Below are positions 1 to 10,064 of a stretch of 64,000 bases of DNA, piece after piece. The position numbers were made by a program, and so were the translations under genes. Location of the stretch: positions 1,758,529 to 1,822,528 of the forward strand of contig RPFO01000015.1 of the NCBI GenBank assembly GCA_009746045.1, in the 5' to 3' direction. Every line of letters begins with the position of its first letter. The first letter of the stretch is position 1. The stretch is from Mesostigma viride. Its lineage: Eukaryota; Streptophyta; Mesostigmatophyceae; Mesostigmatales; Mesostigmataceae. The notes below the pieces were generated by a model. It saw nothing but the letters and a program-made list of their open reading frames with translations, did no database searches and was not told the DNA's origin.

Positions 1-375
1 GTGAGCAAGCATCCGCAATCCTATGGCCGTGGGGGTGGTGCCATCCCCTTCTATGCTAGGCACCTGCCCCGCCAAGCTCTCTGCATGTGCATTCCTGTCG
101 GCAATGTGCTCTAGTGAGGCCTTACTGAGGCGGCGACCCAACTCCACGTCTACGTGAGGGGCTACCTCGGCATCTGCCGGCACTATCTCACCTGAAGGGG
201 TGAGCTCCGGAAGGGCGTGTTCAGGCTCTATTGCGACCACGCTGGGCACGCACTCCTGATCAGCTGCAGCACTTGCACTTCCATTCTGAACCACTGACGT
301 GGGAACATTAGGACTACAAGGCACAGCATCCTCACGCCTAGCCGACTCACCGCGACACACATCACCTCTATGACG
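1..375 (-). CDS. Pol N-terminal region, family A copy 1 (partial)
   Basis: This is the reading frame directly after the gag stop codon and in the same frame as gag. It stays open to the window edge. It matches the N-terminal 125 residues of the longer pol frame at 59366-61042, which lead into an HHCC zinc finger and integrase. There is no ATG near the gag stop, so the natural product is probably a Gag-Pol fusion made by reading through the UGA. No protease motif is present in this stretch, which is where a standard Copia element would have one. Confidence 0.7.
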
Positions 376-1581
376 TCACTTGGGCATGGCTGGCCGTGGG
401 GCGCGGCATGTGTTGGGGTCGTGTCCAGGAAGCCGAACCGCCCAGCAGCGCCGGCACACTCGAGTCGCCTTGCCGAGGTCCAGCCGCAGCGTGCAGTTGT
501 CCTCGGTGTGCCCCACGCCGGTGCACCGCTCGCAGACGACCTTCTCCTTGGGGACACCACCCTGCTGCTGTTGCTGCCTGCCAGTGCCGCCCTCCTGGCG
601 AGGCTGCTTGCCCTGACCGCCTCCCGGCCCGCGTTTGCTGGACGCGTTCTGGTTGTGCCGACCACCGCGAGCTCGGCGTTTGCCACCCAACATTCGCACC
701 ACGTTGTCGGCCACCGTCGTGGACAGCTGGGTAACAAGAGTGGTCAAGTCCGACAGAGAAGCTGCTGGCGGGGTCGAGGCAGGCACAGGGTTTACCTGAG
801 CAACTGTCGGCAGCTTGTTGTTACGCCTGGGGCCGCCCCGGTCCTTGAACATCTCTCGGAGGTGCGCCATGGCTGCGTTGAACCGTTTCTGGTCGTCCGG
901 GGTGCCCACTACCACGGAAGAAGCTAGCGCAATTTTCATGCCGAGACCGGCCTTGACATTGGCACGGCTCTCTGGCGTCAGCCCCAGCGCATCCAGAACT
1001 GCGCTGAGTAAATATTCGCTACTCATGTGCTTCAAGACACCCTTGCTCCGGACCTGGGCCGCGAATCTGGCCATGTCCGAGCTGAGGTAATTGGGGTCAA
1101 GCGACAGGTTGCGCACCAGCGCCTGCCCCTCCTTTTCCTCGTCAGGAAAGCTTGAGGTGTCGAGCACCTCTTGCAGGGCCTTCACTGTGTCGGGCCAGGT
1201 CCACGCCTCTTTGCTGGCGTTGATAATGACCCCTCGCACGTCCGCATTACCCGTAGCCTCGTTGCATACCTCTGACCGGCGCAGCTTGGTGAGGAAAACT
1301 GCGTCGGACAGTTCGTTGTAGTCCTGCCGGAGCTCGCCCAGGCTGTTAATAAACTCCTCCACGGCGGACGGCGTCAGAATTTCTGGCAGCTTACTTGGCA
1401 GCTCTTCTTTCTTGAAAACTTTCCGGGCAGTTGGTGCTGACTGCTGCCCCGGAGCTGTGCTGACCGAGCCACCAGCTGGCTCAGTCGCCACGGTGGCTGC
1501 GCCACTCCCATCCGCCGGAGTTGATGCTTGCGTTCCCTGGTCCTGGGTTGCAGCTGGCGTTCGCTCCGCGCCACGCGCCAT
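376..1581 (-). CDS. gag: Gag protein of Copia family A (intact copy)
   Basis: This is an intact 401-residue frame with its ATG at 1581, 46 bases inside the 5' LTR edge. The upstream GTG of the open frame lies in the LTR and was not chosen. An alanine/threonine-rich N-terminus is followed by a helical capsid-like region, a basic Arg/Gly/Gln-rich stretch and two zinc knuckles at the C-terminus: CERCTGVGHTEDNC fits CX2CX4HX4C, and the second (CRRC...GHDPNTC) has a wider CX2CX7HX4C spacing. It should form the particle shell and bind element RNA. The frame ends in UGA and pol follows in the same frame. The other copy (61043-62246) has two one-base deletions relative to this one, so this is the better reference. 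Confidence 0.88.
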   Translation of the reverse strand: MARGAERTPAATQDQGTQASTPADGSGAATVATEPAGGSVSTAPGQQSAPTARKVFKKEELPSKLPEILTPSAVEEFINSLGELRQDYNELSDAVFLTKLRRSEVCNEATGNADVRGVIINASKEAWTWPDTVKALQEVLDTSSFPDEEKEGQALVRNLSLDPNYLSSDMARFAAQVRSKGVLKHMSSEYLLSAVLDALGLTPESRANVKAGLGMKIALASSVVVGTPDDQKRFNAAMAHLREMFKDRGGPRRNNKLPTVAQVNPVPASTPPAASLSDLTTLVTQLSTTVADNVVRMLGGKRRARGGRHNQNASSKRGPGGGQGKQPRQEGGTGRQQQQQGGVPKEKVVCERCTGVGHTEDNCTLRLDLGKATRVCRRCWAVRLPGHDPNTCRAPRPAMPK

Positions 1582-1627
1582 GAGCCCAGAAAAATGGTCA
1601 ACGGTAATGTTGACTGTTGTGAATACA

Positions 1628-2056
1628 AGTTGAATGCCCTTCACCGCTGGCTAGCACGCCGGCGATGGAGACGGGATTTTTGTTGTTTGGGGAACCGATT
1701 GTGGGAGGCTGAGCCCGCAGCCGCCACTGATTGCTATTGAACCCTTGCAGCTGGCCAGGCCGCAAGGAGCTCAGCGGCGCGGCGCTAACCGATAAGGCAT
1801 GCTCGAGCCTCTAACCCGAGACTACCGCTAGGCTACCCGATAGTGCATGCTCGAGCCTCTAACCCGAGACTACCGGCACTCAGCGGATCTGTGCTACCGA
1901 GGGCGACGGTTCTCTGACCGTCCCGGCGCGCACTGGCTTCCGTACCTTGCTTAGCCACCGACTAGCATCTAGACACCAATCTTTGATGCCCACCTGACTA
2001 GGCGCCCAGGCCGGCGACTACCGGCCAGCGGATAGATGCCACTCGGGAGCACAACT
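1628..2056 (-). repeat. 5' LTR of family A copy 1 (429 bp)
   Basis: It is the same length as, and nearly identical to, 56528-56956 and 62293-62721. In plus orientation it begins AGTTGAATG and ends GCACAACT, so the termini are the inverted pair AGTTG/CAACT instead of plain TG/CA. It contains an internal duplicated hairpin motif (gctcgagcctctaacccgag, twice). Confidence 0.92.
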
Positions 2057-2433
2057 ACATCCAGCATATCAGGGGCATGTATCTGTTGGTGGGGATGGAT
2101 AGGTTTAGCAGATATAGGTTGCTGACCATTCTACCTGGAATGCAGGAGCATCAGCTGTTGATGGGTCTCCAGTCTTTGTTGCCAGGCTTTGGGGTGTACA
2201 CCAAGGTGCAAGCTGACTTGCAGTTTGACTGCTTGATCAAGCTGGCTGACCAGCTTCCTTGTAAGTTGGTAGTGCACTACCATGGTCCCTAGGGAATGCC
2301 ATGGGCAGCAGGGAGCTGTAGAGAGATCTATACGTGAAGTAAAAACAGTGGTGCTAGCAGCTAGGAGTGTGCCTGTTGTGGCATCAGCTCTAGAGAGAGC
2401 AGCTTGGTGTAAGGGGATTGAGGAGCAGCTTAA

Positions 2434-3779
2434 CCCATAGTCCGGGAATGGGTTTTTGGCATTTTTTGACCCCTGAAAATGAAAAAAATCATAACTCATA
2501 GACCACAACTCCAAATACCCCCAACCAAGGTGCTAGGAATATCTACACTTCAAGGGCTTTCAGAATATGCAATAATATCATGAGTTTATAAAGTGGTTTG
2601 CAAGATATTTAATGTCAAAGTTGGCCAAAAGACGATCATTTTCGGGCAAGGGAAATCCCCTTAGTAGTTTACCCCTGCAGGGAGGGTTCTAAAAAATTAT
2701 TCTGGGGTTGGACAATGTCAATAGATAGTGCCACCATGCTTTCCTTGGGTCAGACCGCACGGATAGCCCATCTGACCTATATAATCCGCTCACTTACGTG
2801 TGTGGGTTACGCGCGCGTAAGCAGCCATCCATGAAATGCCACACAGTTATGCATTGTATACAGCCACATAGGACTGTCAAAAGTGCTGGGAAACAAAGAA
2901 GTGCTTAACCAGCACTAACGGAATGGCATCCTCCAAAGAAACACCACAAACTGAGCAGATTTGGGGCTAATAGCACTCATACAGCAGGCATGGAAACCTG
3001 CTGCAAGAGGCACTGATGGCACTCGTGTAAAATCGATGCATAAACGACAGATTCCCGTGCAAACGACATGCAAACACGTCGCCGTACCTGGCTTGATCAC
3101 GACCTTTCCGGGTTCTGCTGGCCGGGACCCTCATATCTCACACTGGCTAATGCTTTCCAGGCATGGGCCGCCATAGCCGCATAGTGAATGCATCCGACAT
3201 GATTACCAGGTTGATGTTCTGTGCAGAGATGACCTATAAACGCATCCGAATTCACAGGGACGCTGCTGCGGATGTCCCGTACCAAAACTGGGTGCTCGGG
3301 CTGGCGCAGACTGCCGGGCCATAAGAAGAAAATCGAAATATGGCATGCCATTACTCATCTGGTACTGACGACCAAGAAAGCAGTAATTTCCTACCTGTAT
3401 TTTACCAATGCCATCCCATCTGGCCACCCCTGACCTACGAAAATCACGCATCATCATTCTGAGCAACATTCTGAACCATTGCAAGCCTCGAGACGCAAAA
3501 TTTCCTTGATAACGGCACGCTAGCAGCCATATCTCGTTACGCGCGCGCGCGAGTGAAAATTTCCCGCCAAAGTCACGTGATACTGTCTCAATACACGTTG
3601 TATTTACCAGGCTATGGCGAATATTACCCCCAAACCTATGCATCACCTTCGTCCTTAAGTGTTCCCAGACCCACCGGACCACTGACATCCGTCACAGGTG
3701 GCGCGGCGCTCCGGGAATTGAGCGCCGCGCCACCGGGGGTCAAACAGTTCGATATATCGAACTGTTTCCGGACTATGGG
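2434..3779. mobile_element. piggyBac-type MITE, copy 1 (non-autonomous)
   Basis: The 1346-bp element is flanked by TTAA on both sides (2430-2433, 3780-3783) and has terminal inverted repeats CCCATAGTCCG / CGGACTATGGG. TTAA duplication with 5'-CCC..GGG-3' ends is the signature of the piggyBac superfamily. No transposase is present. The open frames inside are accidental, because their counterparts differ in length in the second copy (17089-18433), which aligns over the whole length. The interior holds CpG-rich palindromes (ttacgcgcgcgtaa near 2808), an E2F-like site with a CACGTG box (3560-3579), and two subterminal hairpins at the right end. Confidence 0.93.
3697..3767. repeat. Subterminal hairpins of MITE copy 1
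   Basis: The first is a GC-rich hairpin (3697-3734) with 14-bp perfect arms (GGTGGCGCGGCGCT) and a 10-base loop. Then comes a 26-bp perfect palindrome (3742-3767, half AAACAGTTCGATA) that ends 12 bp before the TTAA. The palindrome has a positional counterpart in MITE copy 2 with different bases. The GC hairpin is not preserved in copy 2. Confidence 0.9.
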
Positions 3780-4388
3780 TTAACCACAGGGTAACCTATT
3801 ACTATGATGGTGTGGCAGTCTCTCCCCTGGCACTGCAGTTTGGTATGCTATCACAGGACGTGGTGGCAGCCTGCCTGAAGAAGGCAGACAGGGTGTTCTC
3901 CAGGTTGAGGAGAAAGGACAAGGGCTGGAAAATACTGAGGCCCCAGGTGGGACTGAGGGTCAGGATGTGGAAGGAACCGTCATTACCAGGCAAGCGTGGC
4001 AAGTGGCAAGATGGGCTGGTAACCCATGTGGAAGAGGCTAACCATTCTTGTCTGGTGGCTTTGGAGAGTAATCCCAAGCACGTGTACAGGCTATCCTGGG
4101 CTCACGTCAAGGAGAGAAGGCCAACTGCAATCTGGCCTGAAGACGGCCCTGATCCTCCCTTGGAGGGAGATGAGCAGGATGAGAGCCAGGCAGTAGATGC
4201 TAACCCGCCATGCTTGGATTATGGTCTGTCCTGGATGGATGAGGGTGAGCAGGAGTCTGCTGAGACGTCTGTCACAAGGCCAGACACACAGTCCAGGGGG
4301 CTGCTTCTGGCGGACATCATTCGAGCTCTGCAGAACAGCAAGCGTGATCCCAAGGTATCTAAACTCACGGGATGGGGGTCATGTGGGG

Positions 4389-4718
4389 CACCAGCACTAG
4401 AGTCTAGAGGTGGATACCATCTCACAGGTGTCCATTCTAAGGGTAGAGGATGCTGCAGGCTTGCAGTGGTCATCCCCTAGCTGCCTAGCTGTGTCTGATT
4501 TCTCTGGGAATGTGTCCATGAAGATCTTGGGAGAAGTGAGTGTGCCTATCCTGGGGGTGCCCACCACTTTCAGTGTGGTCGAAGGGTATCAGGGGCCTGC
4601 CATTCTAGGTCAGAACTTCTTGTGCTTGCCAGGGGTAAGGATATCCTCTGAGGAACTAGCATTAGAGGGGCAGGGCCGCCTTCCCTTGCAGAGAAATCGC
4701 TACTCCCAGGGTCTCTAG
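4389..4718 (+). pseudogene. Aspartic-protease-like domain of the old Copia, placed after integrase
   Basis: The frame contains VDTISQVSI at 4410-4439 and later PAILGQNFLCLPG, which align with AIDTMAGVSI and TLIGNPFVSLPG of the family A pol. The pattern hydrophobic-D-T-x-x-x-V-S-I followed by an (I/L)(L/I)GxxF element is that of a retroviral-type aspartic protease, but the usual DTG/DSG glycine is absent. In standard Copia elements the protease precedes integrase. Here it lies between integrase and RT. The call as protease is an inference. Confidence 0.6.
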
Positions 4719-6354
4719 TGTGGCTGTAAGGGCTGTGAGGGGTCAAGAGGCAGAGGGCCCTGATACAAAGGAGCCCATTGCTGGGGACCTGCTGATCCTC
4801 CCTACTACGTTTGACCCACGTGAGTTGGGTGTGCAGAGGTACCAGATCCCAGGAACGAGTCCTGTACCTTGGCGCAAGCTAGTGGAGATGATGCAAAGCC
4901 CCAAGATGGCTAAGGCATGGACTCTTGGCTTTGTTGCTTCTGGGCATGAGTGGATAGTTGCCAACTGTGCAGAGCCTGTGGATGTCCTCCCGGAGGATCA
5001 CCAGCTGCTCAGGTTGATGTTTGTCCTCAAGCTCAAGGAGGTGGATGGCGTGCAGGTGCCACATGTTAGACCAGTTGTGACTGAGTACCATGGCACTGGA
5101 CAGTTAGCAGATGAGGAGCTTTACACACCAGGGATGCTGCATGATACATGGAGGATTTTGTTACAAGTGCATTTACTTGTCTTTTCTGAACAAGGGGATA
5201 CCCTATAGCTCAGACTGTGTTGGTAGATTTCAAGAGGGCTTTTGACCAGCAGGAAGCACAGGATACTTGGCGCACAATACCCCCTTTCTTTGTTAAGGTG
5301 CCTGCAGTGCGGAGGGCAGAGCTGAAGACGAGGTATCTGATGATTCTCAAAGGGGTGGAAGGCCTTAGATCGAGTCCCATCATCTGGAGGAAGAGCTTGG
5401 AGAAGTACCTCAGGTCTGTCTGTGGTCTCTCAGTCTCTCCAGTTGATCCTTGTTTGTTTCAGGGTAGCTATGATGGGCTGCCAGCGTTTGCCTCCCTGCA
5501 TGGCGATGATCTGCATCTCCTGGGCCCTCCCACTGGGCAAGAGTTGACTCTGGCCAGGATCCAGAAACGGTTTGAACTGGGTATTAAAGATCCAGTACAT
5601 GGTTGAGAATGAGCCCATGGTGGTTTGTGGAATGCAGGCAACCTTGGTCCATCAGCAGGGTACATGGTCCATCAAGCTGGAGGGTGGTAAGGATTATCCC
5701 CAGCAGATCATAGATGCCTTGCAGGAGCCCATCACCCAGGCCAGATGTGCAACAATACGAGGTATGTTGGCATGGCTGGCCAGCATTTGTGCTCCTGACC
5801 TGTTGGTACTGAGTCGGTTGACCGATTCCCAACTGGTTGAGGTGGGTGCTGAGAGAGTGGTAGAGGCTGTTCGCATGTCTCCCCCTCTCATGCTGGGTCC
5901 TTTGGATTTGTACAGGCCTTTTGACATGGTGCTCTATGTGGACAGTTCTATGGATAGTAGGAAGGTCACAGAGGTCAGGGGCCGTGCAGCAGCATTAATA
6001 TCCCTGGTGCAGGAACAGTCCTCTCTGGTCTGCTGGTACAGTCGGTTGCAAAACAGGGTAACTCCCAGCAGTGACATTAATTGCTGAGTGCAGGGCAATC
6101 TGTGAAGGGCTTCATACTGCTCTTTACTTGAGGGAGCTATTTTACCAGCTATGTCAAGTGGCTTCCGCTGTCGGTTGCAGATGCACACACTGGTAAGAAC
6201 TGACAGCATGGGCATGGTGCAGTTTGTGCACAGGCAGCTGGCCAGGAGCAGGGACCTTGATTATTTGTTGCTCAAGGAAATGTCTTGCTTAGCTAACATT
6301 GAACATGTGGCTGGCGTGGACAACCCTGCAGATGCTCTCACCAAGCTGGAGGAG

Positions 6355-7162
6355 TGTTAGGGATATTATATCCACCTGGCCACAATATATCCCAGCCTGA
6401 TTTATTTCTTGTTGGATTTATTCCATATGGACTGGGAATTTGATAGCTTTGATAAGCTAGATGAATTGGGCTCAATGAGCTGATCAATATTCATGTGCCA
6501 TAGTCCTATACTTGGACATGGATGACTTGTAACCTGAGTCAGCCTAGTAGCATCACGTATTTGATTGACAAGTGGTGCTATGGCCTATTGGACAAGTGTT
6601 TGGTCCATGAGCTGACAAGTGTTGGCAGCTCATGATGACACATGTTATCACTTACATGATGACAAGTGGGTAGACTCATTGCATGACACTTGTCACTCCA
6701 AGGAGAAGAGATGTGTCACTTTATTAATCATGTTATGTGGCACATTATTACGTAGACACTTGGCATCTAGCTATTATGCCAGCTCATTGGATCATGTCTA
6801 GAATGTTCTAGGAATGTTCTAAGAATATGCCAGGAATATTCCTGGAATATACTGAGAATATGCTGGGAATATGCTAGGAATATGCTAGGATGTTTCTACA
6901 AGCTTCTGTGATGATGTCATTGCTGATGTCATCCTTCCTAGCCTAAAAGGTATAAAAGGAAACTGCCCCCTAAGGGCAGGTACCTCCATTCAACCTCCAT
7001 TCAAGCTCTTCTCCAACTATTATATTCTAATAAAGCCATTTATTCTTCCACGTAAATTGTCTTCAACCTCTCTTTCTTTCAGCACCTGCAAGGTGTGTGG
7101 GTAGCAAGGCCAAGCACAAGGCATTGTGTAAAACCCATTAGTCTCCTCTCCCAATCCAAACA
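6355..7162 (+). repeat. 5' LTR of Copia B (808 bp)
   Basis: It runs TGTTAG..CCAAACA. It contains a TATA box (6951), an AATAAA signal near 7030 and an upstream array of ggaatatg-type repeats. It was read alongside 10065-10872 without finding a difference. Confidence 0.93.
6797..6958 (+). promoter_or_regulatory. LTR promoter: repeat array and TATA box
   Basis: About eight imperfect copies of (g)gaatatgct lie at 6797-6890, followed by a duplicated gatgtcat motif (6911-6932) and TATAAAAGG at 6951. The order suits an LTR U3 with enhancer repeats, CRE-like TGATGTCAT sites and a TATA box. Transcription would start around 6980. The second LTR carries the same sequence. Confidence 0.7.
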
Positions 7163-7174
7163 TGGTATCGGAGG
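7163..7174 (+). other. Primer binding site of Copia B
   Basis: TGGTATCGGAGG begins at the base after the LTR. It resembles the TGGTATCAGAG-type site that pairs with the 3' end of initiator methionine tRNA, the usual primer of Copia elements. Confidence 0.85.
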
Positions 7175-7245
7175 TTTGTTACTGAGGAACAAGAAGACCA
7201 CTGTGAACCCAGAGACATCCAGTTCCATTGGCGACTGAAGACACC

Positions 7246-8976
7246 ATGGCTACCAAGGAAGCGTGCTACAAGCAATTCCGGGCAACAAGCAAGTCCATCA
7301 CAACGTTTGATGGGCGGTCTCTGAGGAAATGGGAAGAAATCAAGGCTGTGTTGAAGGCCTTAGCATCGGCCTATTGTGACCTGGTCAAGGTCCTAACTGG
7401 AGAGGAGGATTCGCTAAAGGAGGTCAAGACTGCGCTGCTGGAGGCGGAGGAGCTACTGCACGGAAGGCGTTCTGCTCAAGCAAAGAAGGAGGGCTCCCCT
7501 AACGGCCAGGTTTTCCACACTACTACGAAGAAAAGTGGAGGAAAGAGGCGGTGCAATTACTGCAAGAAGGCCGGGCACGTGGACACCCAGTGCTGGGAGA
7601 AGCATCCGGAGCTGAAGCAAGAACGCAAGAACAAGGCAACGCGACGGAACCAAGCGAGAAAGGAGCACTCACCAGGTGCCAGCGAGGCGCGTATCACCGA
7701 GGAGGCTGCGGAGCGGTCCGGCTTCGTCTTCGCCACCATCGCCGAGTCGCCATCGCCGTCGGATGCTGCTGCACTCACGCAGTATGAAAAGAAAGCACCG
7801 ACCAGCTGGGTGCTGGATTCCGCAGCGAGCTGTCACATGACGCCATGCCCGTCGGACTTCGTGTGCCTGCACCCTCATGACAGGGAAATCGCCGGCTCAG
7901 GCGGCCAACTGAAGGCGACAGCCATCGGGACTGTCAAACTGAAGCTGCCGGGTCAGGACGCGGACGTGCACCTCCAAAACGCGCTGCTCGTTCCCAGGCT
8001 GAGCACCCGACTTCTATCAGTCGGCCAGCTCGTCAAGGATGGCCACAAGGTCGACCTCGCCCAGCGGGTTGCTGTGCTGGACAGCAGGCCCTGCAGCATC
8101 GTGACGAGGAACAACACCTACTTTTTGCCCGCGCGCGGTGCGGACGCAGCGATGGACGCCATCCCAGAGCTGAAATCTTCGGCGACGAGCTTCAAGGACG
8201 TCGACGCTGCCTGTCAAGGGCAGAAAATGGCGAGCAGCGAGCGCAGCATCTCACGTGCCTCGGGACACGCGGCGGAGTGGCTGGCCGTGGGCCTAACGGT
8301 CATACTGGCCATGCTTGCCCGTGTATGCGGGATCGGGGGCGGCCTACTGGGCATTACTCGCACACTGCGTGGCTTTTTATACTCTGCGCCGGCCCAGTGG
8401 AAGTTCACGCCAATTCGAGAAGTTTCCAGCGCAATGGAGAAGTCCGTGTCAGACGCTGAAGTACTTCCAGAAACCGCGGTCCAGAACAGCCCAGTGCAGG
8501 CGGAGCGCGTTGTCGCCGCCAGCATACCAGGTGATACTGGTGCTAGTAACCAAAGTCCGGCGACCAGACCAAAGGCGCGGCGCTCGAACGCTGCCAGCCT
8601 AACTGAGGGGGAACAAATTCGTGACGCGAGGGCGAAATCGACCAAGCTGCAAATTTTTCTAAGTCCTGGACTGCCAAGTCCGGTGCTGGCGCGAGGCCTC
8701 GAGCGAGCCGACAACGACGTGGACAGCGACCTGTCAGCCAAAGTGCTGTCAAGCACCAACGGTCAACTCAGGTGCAAAATGCTGCCAAGGTATCACGTCG
8801 GTCAGTTTACGGTGTTCGGCCAGGCCATGGCATTTGCAACTGCGCTAGCTGCAACGACCCTTGGAAATTGTCGCCCAGGATGCACAGACCCCACTCCTCA
8901 AGGTTGCCCTAATGTTTTGTCTGTGGGAAATGAACTTGTATGTCGACTTTTGTGTCGTGTTTGCTGGAAATTGTGA
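7246..8976 (+). CDS. Gag-protease polyprotein of Copia B with an unassigned C-terminal extension
   Basis: 576 residues from the ATG at 7246; the open frame extends 18 bases upstream without another ATG. Residues 1-100 are a short Gag N-terminus, much smaller than a usual Copia capsid. A zinc knuckle CNYCKKAGHVDTQC (CX2CX4HX4C) follows near residue 104. A Copia protease begins with WVLDSAASCHMT near residue 187 and continues to LLSVGQLVKDGH. The catalytic motif is DSA instead of DSG, so activity is uncertain. The remaining ~290 residues contain a hydrophobic segment (LAVGLTVILAMLARVCGIGG), possibly membrane-spanning, and match nothing I recognise. No pol genes follow. Confidence 0.85.
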   Translation: MATKEACYKQFRATSKSITTFDGRSLRKWEEIKAVLKALASAYCDLVKVLTGEEDSLKEVKTALLEAEELLHGRRSAQAKKEGSPNGQVFHTTTKKSGGKRRCNYCKKAGHVDTQCWEKHPELKQERKNKATRRNQARKEHSPGASEARITEEAAERSGFVFATIAESPSPSDAAALTQYEKKAPTSWVLDSAASCHMTPCPSDFVCLHPHDREIAGSGGQLKATAIGTVKLKLPGQDADVHLQNALLVPRLSTRLLSVGQLVKDGHKVDLAQRVAVLDSRPCSIVTRNNTYFLPARGADAAMDAIPELKSSATSFKDVDAACQGQKMASSERSISRASGHAAEWLAVGLTVILAMLARVCGIGGGLLGITRTLRGFLYSAPAQWKFTPIREVSSAMEKSVSDAEVLPETAVQNSPVQAERVVAASIPGDTGASNQSPATRPKARRSNAASLTEGEQIRDARAKSTKLQIFLSPGLPSPVLARGLERADNDVDSDLSAKVLSSTNGQLRCKMLPRYHVGQFTVFGQAMAFATALAATTLGNCRPGCTDPTPQGCPNVLSVGNELVCRLLCRVCWKL

Positions 8977-10052
8977 GGCGCCGTAAGCGTGCGTGTTCTG
9001 GTTCTTTCTTTGTGTTCTTCCAGCAATTATGTGTTTATTTTGCCATGCGTTCAGTGGTAATGGCCCACGCATTATTGGATTGTTCCCACGAGACGTTTTC
9101 TACGTACCTGGAGTGTATATCCAGAGTTTTTGCACGCTATTTGTGGCACTGGTCTGCGGCGTAGTGAAGCGCCGTTGTATCGTCGTCTACGACTTGTTTT
9201 CGTGAGTTAAGTGCCTGTGACGCGTGTGTTATTTTGTTTTGTGCTGAGAGCATTGCTTGTATGCAAATGCTTACGTCCTTTGTGTCGAATTGGGCTGTGC
9301 ATTTCGGCATAGCCTGTAATGTCGGACGTTATGTTTACTCTCGGGCATTAATTTGTGAATCGTGACGAAGTAATCGTTACCTGTGTTCGCCTTTGTGGCG
9401 GTAATGTTTTGCACGTCCTGTTTTCTTTGCTATGAAGCGTGTTTATCTGTTATGGCCACTGTGTTTTGTGTTGAAGGTTGTATTGCACCTTGTTTGTGTG
9501 GCATTTGTTGCCAATATGTTTGTTTGCTCACCCCGTTTATTTGGCGTAAAACGTGATGTTGGTGTCATTTATTTCGTGAGATGGCATATTTATGTTGCTC
9601 CGTGTGTGTACAGCACGTGTTGTTGCCGTTACCCTACCTCTATACCGTTCGGGTTAGCTCATAGGGACTTTCTTTGTTGGCATGTGTTGCCGTATCATAT
9701 GTGTGGGACTGTGTGGCCCTATTGTGTCCATGGGCAGCCGCTTTGAGTGAGGGGGGAATGTCGCATCTAGAGCACTTTTTCCAACTAAGGGTTGGGTATC
9801 AGCCATCCAGGATTGATGGGCAGCTAGTGCGTTGCTGCTATGGCAGGACACTCATTCGCGTTGCCGGGGGGGACGGATCAGTGGCGGTAGTGCGGCTCAT
9901 GACCGCATGTTGGAGCTTCAAGCATTTCACGAGGACGGCATCTTCATTTTCAGTTGCAGTATGCTAGCAACTGGACGGCATGCTACGAGCATGTGGTTAA
10001 GGGGGGTGTTGAGATTCCACCTACCCAGTCATCTTTTGCTTTGTGCCCATGT
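8977..10052 (+). other. Non-coding interior of Copia B
   Basis: A T/G-rich stretch without convincing reading frames. It occupies the place of integrase, RT and RNase H. Near its end the phrase (gtgg)ttaaggggggtgtt (about 9994) anticipates the true polypurine tract 60 bp later, so the 3' end carries a duplicated tract. Confidence 0.7.
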
Positions 10053-10064
10053 GGCTAAGGGGGG
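10053..10064 (+). other. Polypurine tract of Copia B
   Basis: ggctaagggggg lies immediately before the 3' LTR (TGTTAG). It is the expected plus-strand primer for reverse transcription. Confidence 0.8.

Larger units (their letters stand above)
1..2056 (-). mobile_element. Copia-like LTR retrotransposon family A, copy 1 (5' part, cut by window edge)
   Basis: On the minus strand it reads 5' LTR (1628-2056), short leader, gag (376-1581), an in-frame UGA, then the start of pol running off the left edge. It matches 60668-62721 almost base for base, with no length change from 1 to 376, so the two are recent copies of one family. The first bases outside the LTR (2057-2061, acatc) would be one target-site duplicate. 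The partner lies outside the window. It is inserted in the integrase region of an older Copia element on the opposite strand. Confidence 0.93.
2058..4480 (+). pseudogene. Copia integrase remnant, split by the MITE
   Basis: The left part (2058-2429) reads as an integrase core. It has YLLVGMDRFSRY, a second aspartate in VQADLQFD and, after a frameshift near 2290, HGQQGAVERSIREVK carrying the catalytic glutamate. After the MITE, the frame resumes with the integrase C-terminal region (about 3784-4300: W/K/R-rich, RPQVGLRVRMWKEP, GLVTHVEE), where Copia elements have a DNA-binding domain. The left part has at least one frameshift. The D-D-E residues look conserved here, unlike in the younger family A copy, where the last position is D. 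Confidence 0.82.

Noticed and set aside
228-1644. Several overlapping open frames on both strands over the gag region
   Set aside because: They are shadows of gag and pol in a GC-rich stretch. The frame with zinc knuckles and an exact second copy is the real one.
3203-3688. 161-codon open frame in MITE copy 1, with a similar 110-codon frame in copy 2
   Set aside because: The frames start, stop and diverge differently in the two copies and have no transposase features. They arise from a GC-rich non-coding interior.
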